Shown in pieces: positions 1 through 8,289 of a DNA stretch of 38,209 nt. This DNA is from Chloroflexota bacterium (GTDB lineage: Bacteria > Chloroflexota > Dehalococcoidia > Lucifugimonadales > Australimonadaceae), in NCBI GenBank assembly GCA_027618515.1, contig JAQCEV010000018.1, positions 1-38,209 of the forward strand. The letters run 5' to 3'. The position numbers were made by a program, and so were the translations under genes. Position 1 is the stretch's first letter; every line of letters starts with the position of its first letter. The notes under the pieces are model-generated. The model had not been told where the DNA came from and ran no database searches. It worked only from the letters and a program-made list of their open reading frames with translations.

Positions 1-33
1 CCTCTTTTCTCATCGCTTGTGTAGCTCGATCGC

Positions 34-438
34 CTAGCGCTTGGTGTACTGAGGCGCTCGACGGGCCTTCTTTAGACCATACTTCTTGGACTCCTTGATC
101 CGTGAGTCACGCGTCAAGAAACCATTCTTCCGAAGTTGGGGCTTGAGCGCAGGATCCGCAAGCAACAACGCCCGCGCGATGCCGTGGCGCAGCGCGTCGG
201 CCCAGGCGGAGATTCCGCCCCCCTGAATCTTGGCCACCACATTGAAGCGGTTAGCTGATTCCGGGATGTTCTCGAAGACCGCGTTGGCACGCTTCTGCCA
301 GTCGAGCCAAGGCAACGCCTCCTCAACCGGCTTGCCATTCACGACCACAGCACCGGTACCGCCCGGGTAAAGGCGCACGCGCGCGATCGCGGACTTGCGC
401 TTCCCCGTTCCGTAGTAGTACGTCTGAGTGGTGGTCAT
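34..438 (-). CDS. rpsI: 30S ribosomal protein S9
   Basis: Small-subunit protein whose C-terminal tail reaches the P-site tRNA. The 134-residue protein has the family N-terminus (YYGTGKRKSAIARVRLYPG), the GGGISAWADALRHGIARAL core and the basic C-terminal end DSRIKESKKYGLKKARRAPQ followed by YTKR, whose final Lys-Arg is the conserved tRNA-contacting end. Length is normal. The start ATG overlaps the rplM stop by 4 nt (ATGA), so it is translationally coupled to L13, its usual partner. It is the last clear gene of the ribosomal super-operon inside the window. Confidence 0.98.
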   Translation of the reverse strand: MTTTQTYYYGTGKRKSAIARVRLYPGGTGAVVVNGKPVEEALPWLDWQKRANAVFENIPESANRFNVVAKIQGGGISAWADALRHGIARALLLADPALKPQLRKNGFLTRDSRIKESKKYGLKKARRAPQYTKR

Positions 439-1109
439 GCCTTCTCCTCTTCATCGGCCGCGGGCGCCGCTGCCTCTTCTACCTGCTCGGGCTCTGTTGC
501 AGTCTCTTCAACCGCCTCCACAGCAGCCTCTTGGGCCTCCTCGGCCGCCGCTTCAGCGCTCGCCGCCTCAGCCGCCGCCGCCGCTGCCTGCACTTCAGCC
601 GCAGGTTCTTCAACCTTTACAGCAGCCTTGCGCCGCGTGCGGGTTGCCGCGGAGGCTGGCGCCTGTTTCGGCTTGCCCAGGCCAGAGTTGACCTGCGCTT
701 CGTGCGGGTGCTCTGCACCAGCGTAGACCTTCAGCCGACGGAACATCTGACGTCCCAATCGGTTGCGGGGGAGCATGCCTTTCACGGCTAGCTCGATCAC
801 GCGGCCAGGGAAGCGTTCCAGCATCTCGTCGAACGACCGCTGCCGCAGATGACCAACGAATCCCGTGTGGCGGTAGTAGATCTTCTGCGTCCGCTTGTTA
901 CCACCGATATCAATCTTCGACGCATTCACGACGATCACGAAGTCGCCTGAAAGCTGGTGGCGGCTATAGTCAGCCTTATTCTTGCCCTGCAGGACGTTCG
1001 CCACACGAGAGGCGAGTCGACCCAGTCGTTCGCCATCGGCGTCGATGACAAGCCAAGAAGGCTCGCGGTCCACAGGTTTTGTGTGAGTTGTTATTCGTTC
1101 AAGTTGCAT
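435..1109 (-). CDS. rplM: 50S ribosomal protein L13 with long acidic C-terminal extension
   Basis: Early-assembly large-subunit protein. Residues 1 to about 145 carry the normal L13 fold, including WLVIDADGERLGRLASRVAN, the HQLSGDFVIVVNA segment and the GMLPRNRLGRQMFRRLKVY motif. The protein runs to 224 residues against the usual 140-150. The extra roughly 75 residues start with a short Lys/Arg stretch (RTRRKAAVKVE) and become almost pure Ala/Glu/Val with a strongly acidic end (ADEEEKA). The extension is in frame with no break, and similar tails occur on L3, S17 and RpoA in this window, so it is likely real. It lies 2 nt after truA. Confidence 0.97.
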   Translation of the reverse strand: MQLERITTHTKPVDREPSWLVIDADGERLGRLASRVANVLQGKNKADYSRHQLSGDFVIVVNASKIDIGGNKRTQKIYYRHTGFVGHLRQRSFDEMLERFPGRVIELAVKGMLPRNRLGRQMFRRLKVYAGAEHPHEAQVNSGLGKPKQAPASAATRTRRKAAVKVEEPAAEVQAAAAAAEAASAEAAAEEAQEAAVEAVEETATEPEQVEEAAAPAADEEEKA

Positions 1110-1111
1110 AG

Positions 1112-1909
1112 CTATCCGACCGTCACCTCAGAATGTTCCGTCACGGACTGCGCCGTGAACGGTGGAAAGTCCCTGTACTCTACCCGCTTCAGGCTAAGCC
1201 CCTTCGCGGGGAGCACCAACGCTGCGGCACCATGAACCGTCGAGTCCGCTATTGCCGCAAATCCGTCTACCGTCATCTTATTCAGGCCCACGCCCAGAAT
1301 CGCACCCGCGATCCGCCGCACCTGCTGGTGCAGGTAGGCATTCGCCTTGAGCTCCAAGCAAACCTCATCACCGTCCTGCCGCCAAACCTGCGTCTGGTAC
1401 ATCATGCGTACCGTACTGCCGCCTTGGGGCATGTTCCCGCAGAAAGGCGCAAAGTCTCGCTCCCCCTGCAGCACCCCTAACGCCGCATTCATCGTCGCCA
1501 CGTCCAACCGTCGGCCCACGTGGTGCACGAATCGTGCGCGTAGAGGCGAGCGTGAAGCGCTCTCCAACATTGTGTAGCGGTACGTCCGCGCCATCGCATG
1601 CCGCCGCGGATCGAAATCCGCTTCGGCGTCGTAGGCCCCACGTACCGCGACATCATCTGCCAAGTAGTGATTCAGGCCAGTCCTGAACCGTTCAACCGCG
1701 AGATCGCTTTCCGTGTCGAAAGCCACCACCTGAGCGTCTGCGTGGACACCAGCGTCCGTACGCCCTGCTCCATACACACGGGTCGCGAAACCCGTCAACT
1801 GTCCGACCGCCATCTCCACAGCACCTTGCACTGAGGCGACATTGGTCTGTACCTGAAACCCCGCATAGCGCGTGCCCTCGTACTCGAGTACCAGTGCTAT
1901 GCGTCTCAT
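1112..1909 (-). CDS. truA: tRNA pseudouridine(38-40) synthase TruA
   Basis: Converts uridines 38-40 of the tRNA anticodon arm to pseudouridine. The 265-residue protein shows the family signature GAGRTDAGVHA, with catalytic Asp at residue 52, the N-terminal LEYEGTRYAGFQVQ segment, the ARTYRY motif and the C-terminal LHQQVRRIAGAILGVG segment. Length is typical. It sits between rplQ and rplM, a common bacterial arrangement (rplQ-truA-rplM-rpsI). The ATG at 1909 is 6 nt after the rplQ stop. Confidence 0.97.
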   Translation of the reverse strand: MRRIALVLEYEGTRYAGFQVQTNVASVQGAVEMAVGQLTGFATRVYGAGRTDAGVHADAQVVAFDTESDLAVERFRTGLNHYLADDVAVRGAYDAEADFDPRRHAMARTYRYTMLESASRSPLRARFVHHVGRRLDVATMNAALGVLQGERDFAPFCGNMPQGGSTVRMMYQTQVWRQDGDEVCLELKANAYLHQQVRRIAGAILGVGLNKMTVDGFAAIADSTVHGAAALVLPAKGLSLKRVEYRDFPPFTAQSVTEHSEVTVG

Positions 1910-1915
1910 TATGAA

Positions 1916-2266
1916 CTAGACCAACTCAAGCGCCGCCATGGGCGAAGAGTCGCCTTGGCGAGGAGACAGTTTTGTCATCCGCGTGTACCCGCCATTACGA
2001 TCCGCATACCGTGCACCGAGATCATCGAACAGCTTGCTAACGGCGTCTTTGTCCGTCAACACTGCAAGGGCCTGCCGCCGCTGATGCAGCGAACCCACGC
2101 GCCCCTTCGTAATCATCTTCTCAGCGAGCCCCTGAACCTCCCGGGCCTTCGCCTCGGTGGTCGTCACTCGCTCGTGCCTGATCAACTGCGCAACCATGCC
2201 CTGAAGCATCGCTTCACGGTGTTCGGTGCGCCGTCCTAATTTCCGCCCTTTAACTCGATGCCGCAT
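1916..2266 (-). CDS. rplQ: 50S ribosomal protein L17
   Basis: Large-subunit protein near the tunnel exit. The 116-residue sequence begins MRHRVKGRKLGRRTEHREAM, which is the L17 signature, and continues with the conserved LIRHERVTTTEAKAREV helix and the C-terminal GGYTRMTKLSPRQGD segment. Length is normal, with no extension, unlike several neighbours. It follows rpoA after 5 nt, the classic rpoA-rplQ pair. Confidence 0.97.
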   Translation of the reverse strand: MRHRVKGRKLGRRTEHREAMLQGMVAQLIRHERVTTTEAKAREVQGLAEKMITKGRVGSLHQRRQALAVLTDKDAVSKLFDDLGARYADRNGGYTRMTKLSPRQGDSSPMAALELV

Positions 2267-2271
2267 GACGG

Positions 2272-3357
2272 CTACTCCTCCTCATCCTCATCGGCTGAAA
2301 CAACCGCGACTGCCTCGGCTTCATCGCCGTCCGCTGCCACTTCTTCGCCTTCAGAAGACTCTTCAGATGGGTCGACCGCCCCGAACTCCGGGTGGTAGAT
2401 GTCAATCTCGCCCAAACGTTCGTTGAGCTCCTCCAGCGATTTCTCGCCGAAGTTCCTGATCCTAAGCAACTCGCCACGGCTGCGCTCCAGAATCTCACCG
2501 ACCTTGTGGATCGATGCGCGCTTCAAGCAATTCAGCGTGCGAGCAGTCAGGTTCAAACTCTCAACTGGCATGTTGTACTGCGAAGCCGGGATGGCAGCTG
2601 CCCAACCGGGCCGGTCACCTTCCTGTGCTTCTTCCGCGCTCAAGTTGGAGAACTTGAAGAAGTTCTCAACCAGTTCCTTCGCCGCCTGCTTTACCGCATC
2701 AACCGGAGCGATGGTGCCATTGGTCCAAACTTCAACCACCAGACGGTCGAAGTTCGTGTACTGGCCCACGCGGGTCCGCTCAACGTTGAAATTCACCTTG
2801 CGAACCGGTGTGTAGATCGCGTCCACTGGCAATACGCCGATGGGCAAGCCGTTTGCGCTCAACGCTGGCTGGTAGCCAACACCTTGCTCAACGTTCATCT
2901 CAATGACCAAGCGGGAACTGCTCCCGTCCAGCGTCGCGATGTGCTGCTCAGGATTGGCGATCTCGAAATCCGAGGACGCCATGATGTCACCCGCGCAAAT
3001 CACGCCGGGGCCCTCAACCTCAAGCCGTAGCTTGCCAGGTCTGCCGGACAGCGACCGCAGGTTGATCGCTTTAATGTTCAGAAGGATGTCAACGACATCC
3101 TCTTTGATGTTCGGAAGCGTCGAGTACTCGTGAACGACGCCCTCAATGCGCACCCAATTGACCGCGATTCCCTCAATGGAACTCAGCAGCACCCTCCGCA
3201 GAGGGTTACCAACGGTTAGGCCGTAGCCGCGCTGCAAAGGCTCGAACGCGAACACGCCATGCGTGTCGGTGGCCTCAAGAACACGGACCGATGCCGCCGG
3301 AACCGGTGCCGGTTCCAATGCTGCATCACGTGATTCGTCGTATCCAAAATCCAACAT
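2272..3357 (-). CDS. rpoA: DNA-directed RNA polymerase subunit alpha, acidic tail
   Basis: Dimerising alpha subunit that nucleates RNA polymerase assembly and contacts UP elements and activators. The N-terminal domain (about residues 20-250) contains the GYGLTVGNPLRRVLLSSIEG motif. The C-terminal domain (about 260-325) has LNLTARTLNCLKRASIHKVG and the RNFGEKSLEELNERLG helix-hairpin-helix. At 361 residues it is about 35-45 longer than usual, the excess being an Asp/Glu/Ala-rich tail ending DEDEEE. The start ATG has an upstream AAGGAAG Shine-Dalgarno. It is separated from rpsD by 76 nt containing a perfect stem-loop. Confidence 0.98.
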   Translation of the reverse strand: MLDFGYDESRDAALEPAPVPAASVRVLEATDTHGVFAFEPLQRGYGLTVGNPLRRVLLSSIEGIAVNWVRIEGVVHEYSTLPNIKEDVVDILLNIKAINLRSLSGRPGKLRLEVEGPGVICAGDIMASSDFEIANPEQHIATLDGSSSRLVIEMNVEQGVGYQPALSANGLPIGVLPVDAIYTPVRKVNFNVERTRVGQYTNFDRLVVEVWTNGTIAPVDAVKQAAKELVENFFKFSNLSAEEAQEGDRPGWAAAIPASQYNMPVESLNLTARTLNCLKRASIHKVGEILERSRGELLRIRNFGEKSLEELNERLGEIDIYHPEFGAVDPSEESSEGEEVAADGDEAEAVAVVSADEDEEE

Positions 3358-3383
3358 ATTTCAGCTCTTCCTTCGTGTCGGCC

Positions 3384-3400
3384 GTCCGTATTCCACGGAC
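3384..3400 (-). promoter_or_regulatory. stem-loop between rpsD and rpoA
   Basis: A perfect 6-bp inverted repeat, GTCCGT-ATTCC-ACGGAC on the plus strand, lies in the 76-nt space between rpsD and rpoA. No T-run follows it on the transcribed strand, so it does not look like an intrinsic terminator. It could be an mRNA processing or stability element or chance. The role is inferred. Confidence 0.35.
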
Positions 3401-3433
3401 ACCGATCAACCGCTAGGCCGATCCGCCTGATCT

Positions 3434-4060
3434 CTACCGAGAGTAAAACTCGACGATCATGCGGGTGTCGACGCGGGAATCGATGTCCTCTGCCTCCGGG
3501 TTCCGGAGGATGGTCGCCTGCATTGCGGTCTTGTCGATCTCAATCCAACCAGGCAGGATCCGCTGGCCAACACTCTTCGCCACATCCTCAGCGAATGCCT
3601 TCACCTTGCTCGCGGGCTTCCATGCCACCACTTCGCCAGTCTTCACGCGGTACGAAGGGATATTCACCTTACGGCCGTTCACCGTGAAGTGGCCGTGAAG
3701 CACACGCTGACGAGCCTGGGCGCGGGAATCCGCGAAGCCTACTCGATAGGTCACGTTGTCGAGCCTGCGCTCAAGCAACTGCAGCAAATTAGTACCGGTA
3801 ACACCGGGGGTCTTGCGAGCGGTTCCAAAATAATTGCGGAACTGCCTCTCGAGCACGCCATAGGTCTGGCGAGCTTTCTGCTTCTCGCGAAGCTGCGTCC
3901 CCCACTCTGAGACGCGGCGCCGACGTGTCGGCTGCGCTCCGGGTGGCTTGCGTCGCTTCTCCACACCGCACTTCGGCGTGAAGCAACGCTCTCCCTTGAG
4001 GAAGAGTTTGTCGCCCGCACGGCGGCATTGTCTGCAGACCGGACCTGTGTACCTTGCCAT
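3434..4060 (-). CDS. rpsD: 30S ribosomal protein S4 (zinc-binding form)
   Basis: Primary 16S rRNA-binding assembly protein at the mRNA entry site. The 208-residue sequence begins MARYTGPVCRQCRRAGDKLF with Cys9, Cys12, Cys26 and Cys31, the zinc-binding (C+) form. The S4 RNA-binding domain is visible at about residues 98-160 (RRLDNVTYRVGFADSRAQAR, then GHFTVNGRKVNIPSYRVKTG). Length is normal. In many bacteria S4 autoregulates the alpha operon; no recognisable S4-binding pseudoknot was identified here by eye. Confidence 0.98.
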   Translation of the reverse strand: MARYTGPVCRQCRRAGDKLFLKGERCFTPKCGVEKRRKPPGAQPTRRRRVSEWGTQLREKQKARQTYGVLERQFRNYFGTARKTPGVTGTNLLQLLERRLDNVTYRVGFADSRAQARQRVLHGHFTVNGRKVNIPSYRVKTGEVVAWKPASKVKAFAEDVAKSVGQRILPGWIEIDKTAMQATILRNPEAEDIDSRVDTRMIVEFYSR

Positions 4061-4103
4061 TGTTCCTCTTCTGAATCCCCTACAGTGAAGGGACTATTCG
4101 CTA

Positions 4104-4493
4104 CTAGACCCGGCGACGCTTGGGCGGCCGGCAACCGTTGTGCGGAATCGGGGTGACGTCGCGGATGCTCGTCACCGTCAAACCTGCACCCTGGAGTGCT
4201 CGGATCGCTGATTCACGACCAGCTCCCGGACCACGGATGAACACTTCGATCTGACGCAGACCGTGCTCCATGGCTTTTTTCGCTGCGGTCTCCGAAACAC
4301 GCTGGGCTGCGAACGCGGTGCTCTTGCGGGAGCCTTTGAACCCCACGCCACCAGCGCTGCCCCACGCGATCACGTTCCCCTCAGGATCCGTGAGCGAGAC
4401 CATCGTGTTATTAAACGTCGACGTAATGAACGCCTTGCCTCGCGGAACAAACTTCCGCTCTCGGCGCCGCGTACGTGTCCTGTTGGCCCTTGC
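4104..4493 (-). CDS. rpsK: 30S ribosomal protein S11
   Basis: Platform protein near the mRNA exit. The start is placed at GTG 4493 because GGAGG lies 7 nt upstream; this gives 129 residues, the usual size. A longer reading from an upstream ATG at 4526 adds 11 atypical residues and is less likely. Core motifs include [40 protein letters not shown] and the C-terminal [16 protein letters not shown]. Order rpsM-rpsK-rpsD-rpoA is canonical. Confidence 0.97.
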   Translation of the reverse strand, partial: ARANRTRTRRRERKFVPRGKAFITSTFNNTMVSLTDPEGNVIAWGSAGGVGFKGSRKSTAFAAQRVSETAAKKAMEHGLRQIEVFIRGPGAGRESAIRALQGAGLTVTSIRDVTPIPHNGCRPPKRRRV

Positions 4494-4588
4494 CACTGTT
4501 GTTCCTCCGGTCCAGCGTTTTTTCACGCCATGACCATTCCATCTCGATCACCGAGTTCCGAACCCGGTGTGACCGATCGCCTACCCGT

Positions 4589-4969
4589 CTACTTCTTCAT
4601 GACCTTGCGCTTACCTGCCACCGTCCGGCGGCCTGCGCGCTTGGTCCTTGCATTCGTCTTGGTCCGCTGGCCATGCATCGGGAGCCCGCGGCGGTGCCGT
4701 GTACCCCGGTACGACCCAATGTCGATCAGGCGACGGATGTTGTCGTTGACCTCACGACGCAGGTCACCTTCCACCATGTACCCATGATCAACAATCTCAC
4801 GGATCCGGGTCAGATCACCATCACTCAACTCGTGCACCTTCGGGTTGCCCGGTACGTTGGCCTGCTCCGTGATCCGGTGCGCCAGCGTGTGACCGATACC
4901 GTAGATGCGGGTCAGAGCAATCTCGATCCGCTTGTTATCTGGAATGTCGACGTTTGCAACACGTGCCAT
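4589..4969 (-). CDS. rpsM: 30S ribosomal protein S13
   Basis: Head protein contacting the 50S subunit and P-site tRNA. The 126-residue protein begins [20 protein letters not shown] and includes the helix-two-turn-helix motif [12 protein letters not shown], and ends with the conserved basic tail ([18 protein letters not shown] and following Lys/Arg residues). Length is normal. It follows rpmJ by 3 nt; a 95-nt spacer then precedes rpsK. Confidence 0.97.
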   Translation of the reverse strand: MARVANVDIPDNKRIEIALTRIYGIGHTLAHRITEQANVPGNPKVHELSDGDLTRIREIVDHGYMVEGDLRREVNDNIRRLIDIGSYRGTRHRRGLPMHGQRTKTNARTKRAGRRTVAGKRKVMKK

Positions 4970-4972
4970 GTT

Positions 4973-5086
4973 CTATCCCTGCCTCTGCTTGTGCCTCGGG
5001 TTTGGGCAAACGATCCGTAGCACACCGCTACGCTTGACCTGTTTGCATTTGTCACACCGAGGTTTGACTGACGCTTTAACCTTCAT
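4973..5086 (-). CDS. rpmJ: 50S ribosomal protein L36
   Basis: A short gene read directly from the minus strand. The 37-residue product begins [19 protein letters not shown] and ends [11 protein letters not shown]. Cys11, Cys14, Cys27 and His32 form the CxxC-C-H zinc site of the zinc-binding L36 type. Length is exactly typical. It lies between infA and rpsM, the canonical position. The AGAGGG-type Shine-Dalgarno is about 5 nt before the ATG at 5086. Confidence 0.97.
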   Translation of the reverse strand: MKVKASVKPRCDKCKQVKRSGVLRIVCPNPRHKQRQG

Positions 5087-5160
5087 GTTCCCTCTCCACT
5101 TCGCCGACTAGAGCCCGATACCCCGCCTCCGCGGCACGCATCGGTATTCCCGTACCGTCC

Positions 5161-5379
5161 CTACTTGAATCTGTAGGTGATCCGTCCACGGGTGAGATCG
5201 TATGGTGACAGCTCAACCAAAACGCGATCTCCCGGCAGCACACGAATGAAATGCATTCGCATCTTGCCCGAAACGTGGGCCAACACCGCGTGTCCGTTAG
5301 CGAGTTCCGCTCGGAACGTGGCGTTGGGTAACGCCTCAATCACGGTGGCTTCTACTTCAATCGATTCTTTTTTCGCCAT
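5161..5379 (-). CDS. infA: translation initiation factor IF-1
   Basis: Binds the 30S A site during initiation. The 72-residue OB-fold protein begins [20 protein letters not shown] and contains [20 protein letters not shown], ending [12 protein letters not shown], all family hallmarks. Length is exactly standard. It sits between map and rpmJ, the usual map-infA-rpmJ-rpsM order. Confidence 0.98.
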   Translation of the reverse strand: MAKKESIEVEATVIEALPNATFRAELANGHAVLAHVSGKMRMHFIRVLPGDRVLVELSPYDLTRGRITYRFK

Positions 5380-5397
5380 ATTGCGGCTTTCGCCGTC

Positions 5398-6225
5398 CTA
5401 CTCCACCTTCGTCGTAACGATCGGGTCTCCCTCGGTCACCAGCACCGTGTGCTCGAAATGCACAGACGGCTTACCGTCTGCCGTAACGACCGTCCAGTCG
5501 TCATCGAGCACGCGCGTCGCGTGCGTCCCAAGGTTCACCATCGGCTCTATGGCAATCGCCATACCCGGCCTCAGCAACGGACCGCGTCCTGCGGCGCCGT
5601 AATTGGGCACCGATGGCTCCTCGTGGAGTTGGCGCCCGATACCGTGGCCTACATACTCACGTACGATGCCGTACTGGCCTCGTCTCTCAATCTCGTCCTG
5701 AACCGCAGCGGACACGTCACCGATCCGATTCCCCGCGCGCACCTGAGCGATACCCGCGAACAACGCAGCCCGTCCCGTCTCCATCTGCGCCCTGATCTCT
5801 TCCTTCGTCTCTCCCACCGCAACCGTCAACGCCGAATCCCCGTACATGCCATCCACAATGGCACCCAGATCCAACCCGACGATATCGCCGTCCTTGATCA
5901 CCCGGCCGCCCGGAATGCCATGGACGATCTCCTCGTTCAAAGAGATGCACAGCGTCGCGGGAAACCCCCGGTAGCCTTTGAACGCCGGTAAACCGCCGAG
6001 CGCGCGAATCTCGCGCTCCGCGATAGCGTCCATGTCCGCCGTTGTCATTCCCGCAGCGATAACATCGCGCAACTTCAGCAGCGTCAGACCAGTGATCCGC
6101 CCAGCCTCAATCATCCGGTCGAGTTCACGCTGGTTCTTGACCGTTATTCCGTTGCCTGTCCGCTCCCCAACACCGATCCCGGCGTCCAAGGTTCGTACAT
6201 TGACTGACCTGTTGCGGATATTCAT
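5398..6225 (-). CDS. map: methionine aminopeptidase, type I
   Basis: Removes the initiator methionine from nascent proteins. The five metal ligands are all visible: Asp and Asp in VGLDLGAIVDGMYGDSA, His in GHGIGRQLHEEPS, Glu in GMAIAIEPMV and Glu in SVHFEHTVLVTEGDP. At 275 residues it has about 25 more at the N-terminus than usual. The start at ATG 6225 is the only in-frame ATG before the conserved region, and a candidate promoter lies immediately upstream with almost no room for a leader, which supports it. No strong Shine-Dalgarno is present. The order adk-map-infA is canonical. Confidence 0.96.
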   Translation of the reverse strand: MNIRNRSVNVRTLDAGIGVGERTGNGITVKNQRELDRMIEAGRITGLTLLKLRDVIAAGMTTADMDAIAEREIRALGGLPAFKGYRGFPATLCISLNEEIVHGIPGGRVIKDGDIVGLDLGAIVDGMYGDSALTVAVGETKEEIRAQMETGRAALFAGIAQVRAGNRIGDVSAAVQDEIERRGQYGIVREYVGHGIGRQLHEEPSVPNYGAAGRGPLLRPGMAIAIEPMVNLGTHATRVLDDDWTVVTADGKPSVHFEHTVLVTEGDPIVTTKVE

Positions 6226-6237
6226 TCGTAAACTCTA

Positions 6238-6266
6238 ATACTACGCTTTTCGTCCGCTTACAGCAA
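6238..6266 (-). promoter_or_regulatory. candidate internal promoter before map
   Basis: On the minus strand a -35 TTGCTG (6266-6261), a 17-nt spacer and a -10 TAGTAT (6243-6238) lie in the 57-nt gap between adk and map. The -10 is identical to that proposed for rpsL. The expected transcription start near 6231 leaves only about 5 nt before the map ATG, so the transcript would be practically leaderless. Inferred from sequence only. Confidence 0.5.
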
Positions 6267-6282
6267 AAACTGCGGCGGTTTT
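6266..6282 (-). terminator. weak hairpin with U-tract after adk
   Basis: The minus strand reads AAAAC, a 7-nt GC-rich segment, then GTTTTT immediately after the adk stop. The 5-bp stem is AT-rich and weak, but a run of five T follows, so partial termination or attenuation between adk and map is possible. The element directly precedes the candidate map promoter. Confidence 0.3.
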
Positions 6283-6939
6283 CTAGCTCACGGCGCTCGC
6301 GCTGACCGCCGCTAGGAGATCAGCTGTTACCTTCTCAACATCCTGCTGCCCATTCACCCGTACCAACTTGCTTTGACCTTCGTAATAGTCAATCAGCGGC
6401 GCGGTTAACGCTTGGTAGGTTTGAAGCCGTGCCCTAACCACCTCTGCTTTGTCGTCGTCGCGCTGGTACAGTTCACCGCCATCCTTGTCGCAGACACCAG
6501 TCTGTTTCGGCGGGGCCGTAATCTCATGGTACGGAATCTGGCAAACCCGGCAGATCCAACGACCCGCCAACCGGCGTACCAGCTCTTCCGTGTCCACCTC
6601 TATCAATGGAGCAATATCCAACACTTGGCCCGCGCTCACCAGCGCTGCATCCAGCGCTTCGGCTTGAGCACCCGTCCGGGGAAAGCCATCGAGCACGTAG
6701 CCTCCAGCCGCATCAGGCTCGGCTATGCGCTCAAGCACCATCTTCACCGTAACGTCGTCTGGTACCAGGTCGCCCTTGTCCATGAACGTCTTGGCCAGCT
6801 TGCCCAGATCAGTACCTTCGCCCAGGTGCTTCCGGAATAGGTCTCCAGACGCCACATGAGCAACCCCATTCTGGTCAGCGATAACACTCGCCTGCGTACC
6901 CTTGCCCGCTCCCGGTGCGCCGAGAAGAACCATACGCAT
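6283..6939 (-). CDS. adk: adenylate kinase, zinc-containing lid
   Basis: Interconverts ATP + AMP with 2 ADP. The 218-residue protein has the P-loop GAPGAGKGTQ at residues 7-16, the NMP-binding region (ASGDLFRKHL) and the GFPRTGAQAEAL motif. The long-form lid carries Cys130, Cys133, Cys150 and Asp153, matching the three-Cys-one-Asp structural zinc site known in Bacillus adenylate kinase. Its ATG overlaps the secY stop by one base (TAATG), so it is coupled to secY, the standard spc-operon arrangement. Confidence 0.98.
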   Translation of the reverse strand: MRMVLLGAPGAGKGTQASVIADQNGVAHVASGDLFRKHLGEGTDLGKLAKTFMDKGDLVPDDVTVKMVLERIAEPDAAGGYVLDGFPRTGAQAEALDAALVSAGQVLDIAPLIEVDTEELVRRLAGRWICRVCQIPYHEITAPPKQTGVCDKDGGELYQRDDDKAEVVRARLQTYQALTAPLIDYYEGQSKLVRVNGQQDVEKVTADLLAAVSASAVS

Positions 6940-8285
6940 TATTTCAAAAAGCCTTCGTAGTTCCGCATCAACAACTGCGCTTCGAGCTGACGCATCGTGT
7001 CCAGCGCAACCGACACCATAATCAACAAGCTAGTGCTGCTTAGCGTCAGCGCCTGCACACCAGTCACCCTGCTGAAGAAGAACGGCAGAATCGCAACCAC
7101 TCCCAGGAACAACGCTCCGCCCCACGTGATCCTCAGGATCACTCGGTTCAGGTACTGCTGTGTTGGGACGCCGGGCCGAATACCAGGCACGAATCCGCCA
7201 TTCTTCTGAAGGTTTTCGGCCAGCTGCTGCTGCTGGAACACCACCAACGTGTAGAAGAACGTAAACACCACCACCAAGATGAACACCATCAACCAGTACC
7301 AGGCCGAAGTCGGCGCAAGCACCGTAGAGAAGAACAAAGCAATGCTGGAGACGAAACTGTCCGAGGACGGGTTCGCGAAGAACTGAGCAACCGTGCCGGG
7401 CAGCACCATGATGCTGAAGGCGAAGATCAACGGGATCATCCCCGCTGAGTTCACGCGCAACGGCAAGTGTGTCGCGCCGGTCTGCCGGTACATCCGGCCA
7501 CCGCGGAACACGCTCCGACCGTACTGCACAGGAATCCGGCGCTGAGCCTCGTTGAACAAGACAATCAGGAAGATCAGAATCAGGCCCACCGCCGCCAGAA
7601 TGAACAGCCCGCTGATGTTGTCACGAGCAAGGAAGCTCTGACCAATCAGGTTGGGCATGCCCGAAACGATCCCGCCAAAGATGATGATGGAAATTCCGTT
7701 GCCAATGCCGCGCTCAGTGATGAGTTCGCCCATCCAGATCAGCAGCATCGTGCCACCGACGAATGAGATCACGATCGTCAGCGTCTCAAGCGACCCTGCG
7801 CCGAACAGCGTAATGTCGTGGTTAAACACGCCGGACCTGGAGAACAGCAACAACTGACCATAGCCAGAGAAAAACGCGATCGGCACCGCCAGCCAGTGCG
7901 TTATCTGATTTATCCTCGCTCGCCCGGACTCGCCCTCTTTCGCGATGGCGCTCAGTTGCGGCAGCACAGGAATCAATACCTGCACCACGATCGACGCTGT
8001 GATGTACGGGAACACCCCCAGAGCAGCGATGCTCAGGTTACGCAGTCCCCCACCACTGAACAGGTCAAAGAACGCAACCAAGTTATTGCCCTGCAGCAGG
8101 CTACCTAGCGCCTCGCGATCGACGCCGGGAACCGGCACATGCGCGAGCACGCGGAATATCACCAGCATAGCCATGACGAAAAGGATCCGCCCTCTAAGAT
8201 CGGGGGTGCGGAACGCATCCACCATCGCTTGTATAAGAGCCGGCCTTCCGGGGCCCTGTTGTGCAGCGGTCTGCCCTACACGCAC
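6939..8285 (-). CDS. secY: Sec translocon channel subunit SecY
   Basis: Pore-forming inner-membrane protein for Sec-dependent export. The 448-residue protein has the expected ten hydrophobic segments, the cytosolic-loop motif RRIPVQYGRSVFRGG, the plug-region PVPGVDREAL area and GIRPGVPTQQYLNRVILRIT near the C-terminal third. Length is normal. The start is GTG at 8285, preceded by GGAGG 9 nt upstream within the end of rplO. secY lies directly between rplO and adk, as in most bacteria. Confidence 0.98.
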   Translation of the reverse strand: MRVGQTAAQQGPGRPALIQAMVDAFRTPDLRGRILFVMAMLVIFRVLAHVPVPGVDREALGSLLQGNNLVAFFDLFSGGGLRNLSIAALGVFPYITASIVVQVLIPVLPQLSAIAKEGESGRARINQITHWLAVPIAFFSGYGQLLLFSRSGVFNHDITLFGAGSLETLTIVISFVGGTMLLIWMGELITERGIGNGISIIIFGGIVSGMPNLIGQSFLARDNISGLFILAAVGLILIFLIVLFNEAQRRIPVQYGRSVFRGGRMYRQTGATHLPLRVNSAGMIPLIFAFSIMVLPGTVAQFFANPSSDSFVSSIALFFSTVLAPTSAWYWLMVFILVVVFTFFYTLVVFQQQQLAENLQKNGGFVPGIRPGVPTQQYLNRVILRITWGGALFLGVVAILPFFFSRVTGVQALTLSSTSLLIMVSVALDTMRQLEAQLLMRNYEGFLK

Positions 8286-8289
8286 CTCG

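Noticed and set aside
1-13. Possible start of another minus-strand gene (ATG at 13-11, reading MRKE)
   Set aside because: Only four codons lie in the window and no clear Shine-Dalgarno precedes the ATG, so it cannot be supported.
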